Origin: Adiantum capillus-veneris
Lineage: Eukaryota; Streptophyta; Polypodiopsida; Polypodiales; Pteridaceae
Direction of reading: 5' to 3'
Assembly: GCA_014529385.2 (NCBI GenBank)
Contig: CM043953.1
Location: forward strand, 93,999,342-94,059,341
DNA: 60,000 bases
Shown here: piece after piece, positions 53,027-60,000 of the stretch
Layout: each line of letters begins with the position of its first letter
Position numbering within the stretch: position 1 is the stretch's first letter
Position numbers and translations under genes: made by a program
The notes under the pieces: model-generated
The model's input: the letters and a program-made list of their open reading frames with translations, nothing else
What the model was told of the DNA's origin: nothing
Databases searched by the model: none

Positions 53027-54175
53027 TGTTAACAGCACGGTCACTTGGATCATCTGCTAAGTAGGAGTTTAAGCTCTCATTTTATAGGATGAGCCGGGCC
53101 GTTAACGAGACCGAGGCTTAATAAGATGATTAATCAATCTTCGGACTGATGACGATGATAGAATTTTTTGCCTGTCTCTTTACCTGCTTCAACTGCCCCT
53201 TAGCTTTTGCTAAGGGGCAGTCGATCTTTCCCTGCTTCAATAGCCGTCAAGAGATTTCTCTCTCCTACTACCTCAATTACCAACAATAAGTTTCAAACTT
53301 TTGCTCCAACTGCCGTGCTTCGATTGCCCTCAAGATCTCTGAAAAATTTCTGGTTCGTTCATGTCATCGTCCTTCCTTGCTCGTCTTTTCCTCCCATTGA
53401 TGCCTCCCTTCGTTGTTGCTTCAAGGTCCCCAGAGAGAGAGAGAGCGAGAGCTCTTTTCCTTCTTGCTCACTAAGGACCCGAGAGAGAGCGAGAGCTCTT
53501 TTCTTTTTCCTTCCCCTCACGCTTCAAGCCCTCTATGCAATCCCTCCTCTTTGAAATTTACACCACAAAACTCTCTTCTTCCTATTCATAGAAATCCTTT
53601 CTCACTACCTCGTCCGACTCCTTGCTCATGTTGGAGCGAGAGAGAGAGTTATCCCCGTCTTGTTCAAGCACAAGAGAGAGAGATTGTGTCTTTCCTTCCT
53701 CCAAAAGCGAGATCGGATAGAGAGAAAACTCTCTCTACTTGTTCGAGAGCGAAGGAGAGAGAGCGTGGCTTCCTTTGGTGAGCTTCTGCGCGAGTTGAGT
53801 CTCCTCCCCTTTCTTCCCGTTTTCCTCCCTCTTCAATGCTTTTGTTCAAGAACGAGCGTGATCTCCTTCTTGCTTTGGTTTGAGAACGAGAGTGATTTCC
53901 TTTCTGCTTTGTTCCCAGAGCAAGAGAGAAAGAGCCTCTTGTTTTATTCCTCTCAAGCCACACACCCTCCTCCTCATTTTCTGCCCTTATTTTTGCATCT
54001 GCCCAATCAGAACATCGTGACTGATGTGGCATGTGACATGACTTTCATGACATGGTAGCCGGTTTGGGGATAGCACAAAAATCTGTGAGCTTAGAACCAG
54101 ACATAGTCACCCTAGAGAGCTGAGAAATCTTCCCTTCTTGGTCACGACCATCAGAAGCCGCTATGGGCCGCTACA
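53027..54175. other. Unassigned; possible old LTR edge
   Basis: Begins TGTTAACAGC and reaches GGGCCGCTACA, directly before a pyrimidine run CTTATCCCCCCCTT (54177-54190). That would be a TG...CA LTR with a PPT if read on the minus strand. No second copy or TSD is visible, so this is weak. The interior has C/T-rich and GAGAGAGAG-rich blocks (53430-53780) that create spurious Arg/Glu/Ser ORFs. Confidence 0.3.
53192..53221. repeat. Perfect 13-bp hairpin
   Basis: ACTGCCCCTTAGC, loop TTTT, GCTAAGGGGCAGT. It is the strongest short hairpin I noticed in the window. It is not followed by a T run, so there is no reason to call it a terminator. Confidence 0.9.
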
Positions 54176-55215
54176 AACTTATCCCCCCCTTCTTGCGCCT
54201 CCCTCGATGCTTGCGCACGCCCATGGCTCCCCTATATTTTCCTTTTCACACATATTGGTTGTGCTTACTTAAGTGGGCGGCCATATTACTCTTAGGTGGC
54301 CATTGAGCCTCTTCGACGGCCCTCCTTCCATTGGATGGGCATATTGGGAACCATATATGATATACATATCGGGCAAGGCACCGCCTTGCACAACATCCTT
54401 CTCCAGCATCCCCTACTGAGCAATCTCTCCCGCAATCAACACGCTCTAGGAGACAACATTTCGGACAAAGATCTCATCAAGAACTTTTTTGTGCTTTTGT
54501 AAATAACCACCTCATTTGACATGCATATCTGCCAAAGCAATGCCTAGCACAACATTTAATATTTAATGACAATATCATCCTGAATTTTACTACCCATATC
54601 AACATCTCGTATAATGCCACATGCTTTTGAGATGCAGGTATAGGTGATTGCATTTGGAGAAAGGCCTTCCCTTCTCATTCGATTAAAAATTCATCGAGCT
54701 TCCATAAATGTTGACCAAAGTCCTGCATAGGTACATTTTTTGCCTACCGATCATACCCAGCTACTACCAATGCACCGCAAGTGATGACATTCTGGACAAG
54801 ATTCTCTAGACCGCTACAGAACAACTGGTCCCCAACGAAATTTAATCTGACAATACCTTAGTAGCCATAACTCCGATCACTAATCTAAAAAGACCGATGT
54901 GCTCCACGAAGTGAGCACTTCAAGCCTATGCGTTCACTTCATCTCAAACCTCTCAGCTATAGTTGACAAACCGGTACGAATCTGCATCAACTCAAACTTC
55001 AAACTGACCTGACTTTTGCACCGTAGCTCCAACTACGAGTCGTAAAAAAAGGCTGGTAGAGCACTTCAAGCACTGTAGTTCTAGATCATGGCTCTCTCTT
55101 CTTCTTCTTCTTCTCTCTCTCTCTCTCTCTCTCTAAGTTGCTACAATAAGCATGCCGACATATATTGTACAACCCATTAATTGCGAAAGTGACCTCTCAA
55201 TCAAAATCATACGGT
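54176..55215. other. Unassigned sequence
   Basis: I see no gene or LTR pair. Diverged internal repeats are suggested by CACAACAT after GC.TAGC/CCTTGC near 54380 and 54545, and by GACATT.TGGACAA at about 54455 and 54785. A short CT tract lies at 55088-55133. Confidence 0.4.
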
Positions 55216-55318
55216 GCAATAAAGGCCCACTAGTTAATTTTATCTGTTTGACATGTGTAAAGTATGTAGTTATTTTTCGTGCATGGCAGCAATGGTACTA
55301 TGAACGATTAGATTATGG

Positions 55319-55396
<78 letters not shown>
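55216..55396. repeat. LINE-array junction 1: shared block plus (GA)n
   Basis: A ~105-bp block (CACTAGTTAATTTTA...ACGATTAGATTATG) followed by ~37 GA units (55322-55396). The same block-plus-GA pair occurs at 56408-56584 and 57655-57807. Confidence 0.9.
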
Positions 55397-55399
<3 letters not shown>

Positions 55400-56407
55400 A
55401 GCAACGTAGTTTAGGGTGAGAGAGAGAGATAGATAGATAGATAGATTTTATTATCGTACTCGAAGGTCAAATATGACCTATAGGACCAAAGCTACATGTG
55501 ACGTAATATGTGTATGGCTAATGAGTGACTACTCAATATGCTCCAAAATTGTGGTGATGAGAGTCGCAATGAAGAGCCCACATTGTGGCTGGGAGAGAAA
55601 AGTGTGTAGGTCTAAGTCATGGCTGAAAATGTGAAAGAAATAAGTTTGGATGTGACAAAAAATTGAACAGTCTAGTAGTGTGCGTTACGCAGACTCTGGA
55701 ACTTGCAGTGAGCATAATGTGCACAGTCAATTTGACTCCTCTATTGCCCCAACGCCTTGTCTCGCATGGAAGGAAATGGGAGCTAAGCCAAATGATTGCG
55801 ATAGTGTGTATCACCGAGAAGGGGATAGGCTCAAGGATGTAAGTGTGAGTACAATTTCATCTTTCAATGAAGAACATGGTTTTGTAGTTGGGGGCAATAT
55901 GGGTGGTGTAATATATGAAGCGTGACCCACCAGATTTCTCCCACACCATAATACATTGGCATTGTAGAAAAGCTTCATTCACTTGGGAGTCAATTAAAGC
56001 ATCATGTAGCAATCTCGCAAACCACTTATTTATGTCTTGCATCCACCCGTGCTCAAGATCTTGCTTTTATGCATCTTTTGAACTTTTTTTCTTGCTTCCC
56101 ATGCAAGTGTAGTAAGTTGATGTGAGGCGTTTTGATGCATCTTTATCATGTACTCCACAACCCTTTCCATGCCCATAACTTCAATTGGAAGAGATCCCGA
56201 CTAAGGAAGTAGGAGCATATATGGTGTTTGTGTCTTAACTTGGAGAAACCTTGCAACAAAACGCTTTTGGACATTCTCAAACTCTTTCCAAGTAGACTTT
56301 GAGATGTTCCTTCCCCACACTTCAACTCCATAAAGAAGAACAGGTGTCACCAATGCATCAAAAAGGTACTTTTTGAGAACCCAACACTTGATGTTTCCAA
56401 ATGATGC
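55397..56407 (-). pseudogene. LINE unit A, 3' fragment
   Basis: The 3' part of a non-LTR retrotransposon, read right to left. RT thumb/connection (CWVLKKYLFDALVTPVLLYG and KSTWKEFENVQKRFVARF-type sequence at about 56390-56260), a degraded middle, the C-terminal zinc region near 55740, then a non-coding 3' end with the inverted repeat GGTCAAATATGACC (55468) and (GATA)n. The 5' part of RT is missing. Nearly the same sequence as unit B, with a ~30-bp deletion at its right end. Confidence 0.7.
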
Positions 56408-56493
56408 CCACTAGTTAATTTTAGCCGTTTGACATGTGTAAAGTATGTAGTTATTTTTTGTGCATGGTGGAAATGGTACTATGAACGATTAGA

Positions 56494-56584
<91 letters not shown>
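56408..56584. repeat. LINE-array junction 2: shared block plus (GA)n
   Basis: Shared block 56408-56497 and (GA)n 56498-56584, followed by AGTTTAGGGTGAGAGAGA and (GATA)n as at junctions 1 and 4. Confidence 0.9.
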
Positions 56585-56588
<4 letters not shown>

Positions 56589-57654
56589 AGTAGTGTAGTT
56601 TAGGGTGAGAGAGAGACAGATAGATAGATAGATTTTATTATCGTACTCGAAGGCCAAATATGACCTATGGGACCAAAGCTACAGGTAATGTAGTATGTGT
56701 ATGGCCGATGAGTGACTGAGGATGCTCCAAAATTGTGGTGATGAGAGTCGCAATGAAGAGCCCACATTGTGGTTGGGAGAGAAAAGTATGTAGGTCTAAG
56801 TCATGGCTGAAAATGCGAGAGAAACAAGTTTGGATGAGACCAAAAACTGAGCACTCTAGTAGTGTGTGGTACTCAGAATCTCAAAATTGCAGTGAGCATA
56901 ATGTGCATAGTCAATTTGACTCTTCTCTATTTCCCTAACACCCTATCTCGCATGGAAGGAAATGGAGCTAAGCCGATGGATGCGATAGTGCGTATCGCTG
57001 ACAAGGGGACAGGCTCAAGCATGTAAGTGTGAGTACAATTTCATCTTTCAGTGAAGACCATGGTTTTGTAGCTGGGGGCAATATGGGTGGTTTAATGTAT
57101 GAAGCGTGACCCACCATATTTCTCCCACACCTTAATACATTAGCGTTGTAGAAAAGCTTCATTCACTTGGGAGTCAATTGAAGCATCATGTAGCAAGTGT
57201 AATGCATTCCATCTCGCAAACCACTTATTTATGTCTTGCATCCACCCGTGCTCAAGATCTTGCTTTTATGCATCTTTTGAACTTTTTTTCTTGCTTCCCA
57301 TGCAAGTGTAGGAAGTCGATGTGAGGGGTTTTGATGCATCTTTATCATGTACTCCACAACCCTTTCCATGCCCATAACTTCAATTGGAAGAGATCCCGAC
57401 TAAGGAAGTAGGAGCATATATGGTATTTGTGTCTTAACTTGGGGAAATTTTGTAAGAAAACGCTTTTGGACATTCTCAAACTCTTTCCAAGTAGACTTTG
57501 AGATGTTCCTGCCCCACACTTCAACTCCATAACGAAGAACAGGTGTCACCAATGCATCAAAAAGGTACTTTTTGAGAACCCAACACTTGATGTCTCCCAC
57601 ATTACAAATCAACACTTCATGTTTCCAAATGATGCATATCATATTCAATAAAGG
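56585..57654 (-). pseudogene. LINE unit B, 3' fragment
   Basis: Same family and extent as unit A. The minus frame at 57648-57400 reads IWKHEVLICNVGDIKCWVLK and LVTPVLRYGVEVWGRNISKS. The rest is degraded to the 3' end at 56640 (GGCCAAATATGACC and GATA repeats). RT catalytic motifs are absent. Units A and B are similar over their whole length including flanking blocks, so one may be a local duplicate of the other. Confidence 0.7.
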
Positions 57655-57741
57655 TCCACTAGTTAATTTTAGCCGTTATACATGTGTAAAGTATGTAATT
57701 ATTTTTTGTGCATGTTGGCAATGGTACTATGAACGATTAGA

Positions 57742-57807
<66 letters not shown>
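57655..57807. repeat. LINE-array junction 3: shared block plus (GA)n
   Basis: Shared block 57655-57745 and (GA)n 57746-57807. Here the GA tract is followed almost directly by TTCTATTATCGTCCTCGGAGG, without the AGTTTAGGGTGAG and GATA stretch. Confidence 0.9.
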
Positions 57808-57810
<3 letters not shown>

Positions 57811-59269
57811 TTCTATTATCGTCCTCGGAGGTCAAATATGACCTATGGGACCAAATGAACATGCCACGTGGTGTGAGTGGAGGTCATAAGTGACTCTCGA
57901 TGCTCAAAAATGGCTGAAATGAGCATCGCAATAGAGAGTCCACATTGTGATTGGGAGAGGAAGGTATGTAGGGAGAGCTCATGGTTGAATATATGGGGAA
58001 AAGAGGACCTAACATGGTCAAAAGTTGAGCACTCAAGTAGTGTGTGGTACTCACTCTCTCGCACTTGACGAGGGCATAAGGTGCAAAGTCGATGAGACTC
58101 GTTGCCAGTGCCCCAACGTCCTGTCTCGTAGCGAATGGAGGCAATGGTGCAGATCGCACTCAACGGGATGGGCTCAAGGATGTAGGGATTGGTTCGGTTA
58201 CCTCGTTCGGAGAAGATAAGAGATTTTTAGTTTGGGGCAACGTGTGTGGTGTAATGGCTGAAGGGAGAACCTCCGGACTTCTCCCAAGCTGGGATACATT
58301 GGCGTTGTAAGAAGGCCTCATTAACTTGGGAGTTGATCGACGCATCTTGACCAAGTGACATGCATCCCATCTTCCAAATCATTTCTTGATGTCAAGCATC
58401 CACCCTGAACTTAGTATTTTGCTCTTGCATGTCTTTTGGACCTTTTGACTTGCTTCATATGCGATTCTAGGAAGTCAATGCAAAGGGCTACGTTGTGTCT
58501 TAAGCATGTACTCCACAACCCGTTGCATGCTCAAAACCTCAATGGGAAGTGATTCGGACTCAAGAAGAAAGAGCATGTAGGGTGTTTGTGTCTTGACTTG
58601 GAGAAAGTTGGTGAGAAAATGCTTTTGAACATTCTCAAACTCTTTCCAAGTAGACTTCCCAATGCTTCCACCCAACATCTCCACTCCATAAAGAAGCACT
58701 GGTGTCACCAATGTGTCAAAGAGGTACTTTTTAAGAGCCCAACACTTGATCTCTCCAGCATTGCACATATTCTCAAATGCATAATAAGCCCTCTTTCTGG
58801 CTTCCAAGCGACACATTACACAATCCTTGCATTTATGATTGGATGGAACCTCAAGGCCAAGGTACTTGAAGTGATCTACCACTTCAAGTTACTCATTGTT
58901 GTATACAATGCATGGATTTTTGTCAGTGAGGGTCTTTACAAGCATAACCTTGGTTTTGGATCCATTCACAATCAGCCCGCTATGTAGGCAGAAGCGTTCC
59001 ATGACACTCATAAGCTTTTGTGCATCTTGTAAGGTATGTGCCAAGAGCACTACATCATCGGCATAAAGCAAAAGCATGATCACCGCATTTCCGATCTTAA
59101 CCTCTTCTATGCCTTCTTGCTACATAAAATCAAGAACCATGCATTCCAATTCATCAATGAGTAGCCCAAAGAGGGTTGGGGAAAGTGCGCATCCTTGTTT
59201 GACACCAATGGTGCTTGCAAAAAATTCTGAAATTCCATCTCCCATACGTAATCGACATATCACTTTTTG

Positions 59270-59271
<2 letters not shown>
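57808..59271 (-). pseudogene. LINE unit C, reverse transcriptase C-terminal half
   Basis: The best-preserved LINE piece. From 59271 leftward: VICRLRMGDGISEFFASTIG, VKQGCALSPTLFGLLIDELE; the catalytic LLLYADDVVLLA (about 59075) with DAQKLMSVMERFCLHSGLIV; a stop near 58888; HFKYLGLEVPSNHKCKDCVM and LKKYLFDTLVTPVLLYGVEM; a second stop at 58475. The C-terminal Cys-His motif LCTLCPRQVRESEYHTLLEC lies at about 58080-58020, ending at 57843. It copies RNA at the target site by primed reverse transcription. The 5' half of the element is replaced by the (GA)n at 59272. Two stops and frame changes make it inactive. Confidence 0.85.

Positions 59272-59355
<84 letters not shown>
59272..59355. repeat. LINE-array junction 4: (GA)n
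   Basis: About 42 GA units directly joined to LINE coding sequence on the left, with no shared block, and to GGGAGCAAGGTAGTTTAGGG plus GATA repeats on the right. Confidence 0.95.
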
Positions 59356-59359
<4 letters not shown>

Positions 59360-60000
59360 CAAGGTAGTTTAGGGTGAGAGAGATAGATAGATAGATAGAC
59401 TTTATTATCATACTCGAAGGTCAAATATGACCTATGGGACCAAAGCTACATGTGATGTAGTATGTGTATGGCTAATAAGTGACTCACGATGCTCCAAAAT
59501 TGTGGTGATGAGAGTCGCAATGAAGAGCCCAAATTGTGGCTGGGAGAGAAAAGTGTGTAGGTCTAAGTCATGGCTGAAAATGTGAGAGAAACAAGTTTGG
59601 ATGTGACAAAAAACTGAGCACTCTAGTAGTGTGTGGTACTCAGACTCTCAAACTTGCAGTGAGCATAATGTGCACAATCAATTTGACTCTTCTCTATTGC
59701 CCCAACGCCCTGTCTCACATGGAAGGAAATGGGGGCTAAGACGAATGGCTGCGATAGTGCGTGTCGCTGACAAGGGGACAGGCTCAAGCATGTAAGTGTG
59801 AGTACAATTTCATCTTTCAATAAAGAACATGGTTTTGTAGTTGGGGGCAATATGGGTGGTGTAATGTATGAAGCGTGACCCACCGGATTTCTCCCATGCC
59901 ATAATACATTGGCGTAGTAGAAAATCTTCATTCACTTGGGAGTCAATTGAAGCATCATGTAGAAAGTGTAGTGTATTCCATCTCGCAAAACACTTATTTA
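59356..60000 (-). pseudogene. LINE unit D, 3' end, cut by the window
   Basis: Same 3' sequence as units A and B: (GATA)n at about 59383-59398, GGTCAAATATGACC at 59418, then the degraded C-terminal coding region (minus frame 59931-59623). It continues beyond the window. Confidence 0.75.

Noticed and set aside
53207-54058. Arg/Glu/Ser-rich ORFs on both strands
   Set aside because: They follow GAGAGAG and CTCTCT blocks. No domain, and both strands are equally open.
53027-54175. Complete solo LTR
   Set aside because: TG and CA ends and a pyrimidine run are suggestive, but there is no duplicated target and no second copy. Kept only as unassigned sequence.

Overview
The window is a piece of a large, transposon-filled plant-type nuclear genome. 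The evidence is the LTR retrotransposon content (Ty3/gypsy including a chromodomain-type element, and Ty1/copia), primer-binding sites complementary to plant initiator-tRNA-Met or tRNA-Asp 3' ends, LINE-type reverse transcriptases, long (GA)n/(CA)n microsatellites, and the absence of bacterial gene structure. The LINE reverse transcriptase resembles sequences I associate with fern genomes. That is recognition from memory and only moderately secure. I see no intact host gene, rRNA, tRNA or CRISPR array. Every recognisable pol gene is broken.

Layout. (1) 1-15120 holds a degraded plus-strand Ty3/gypsy element, here called E1. It is split at 2149/11121 by a minus-strand chromodomain Ty3/gypsy element (CHR-1, 2150-11120, TSD GGGGA) and again by a 1.33-kb terminal-inverted-repeat element (11950-13282). 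(2) 15121-18266 is a graveyard with a minus-strand LINE tail and a fossil Copia. (3) 18267-23445 is a structurally complete Ty1/copia element (227-bp LTRs, PBS, PPT, TSD TCTGT) with a frameshift and two stops in pol. (4) 23451-27107 holds unrecognised coding-like remnants and a (CT)n(CA)n microsatellite. (5) 27113-53026 is a second copy of the CHR family (CHR-2, plus strand, TSD TGTTA). It lost all of pol and keeps only gag. Its right LTR is split by a 20.8-kb minus-strand gag-type element (E3, 31599-52412, TSD CCTAC). E3 in turn contains a plus-strand gag-protease element (E4, 37438-47484, TSD CCTTG) and a smaller unit bounded by 176-bp direct repeats (32857-36519). (6) 53027-55215 is unassigned sequence with a perfect hairpin and possibly an old LTR edge. 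(7) 55216-60000 is a head-to-tail series of four defective minus-strand LINE 3' fragments separated by long (GA)n tracts.

Nesting depth reaches three or four levels. It is supported by five matched target-site duplications. In two cases (CHR-1 into E1, E4 into E3) removing the insert with one TSD copy makes the interrupted gag frame continuous.

The most unusual material is in E3 and E4. Both are related gag-bearing elements with no visible reverse transcriptase, RNase H or integrase. Both have ~2-kb untranslated leaders made of diverged repeats (often ~280 bp apart), each carrying a palindrome with the core ATCGCGAT. E4 also has an extra 675-codon ORF with a protease-like domain lacking a recognisable catalytic motif and a tail of repeated Trp-x-Pro-Lys motifs. 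If these elements moved, they presumably relied on enzymes from another element.
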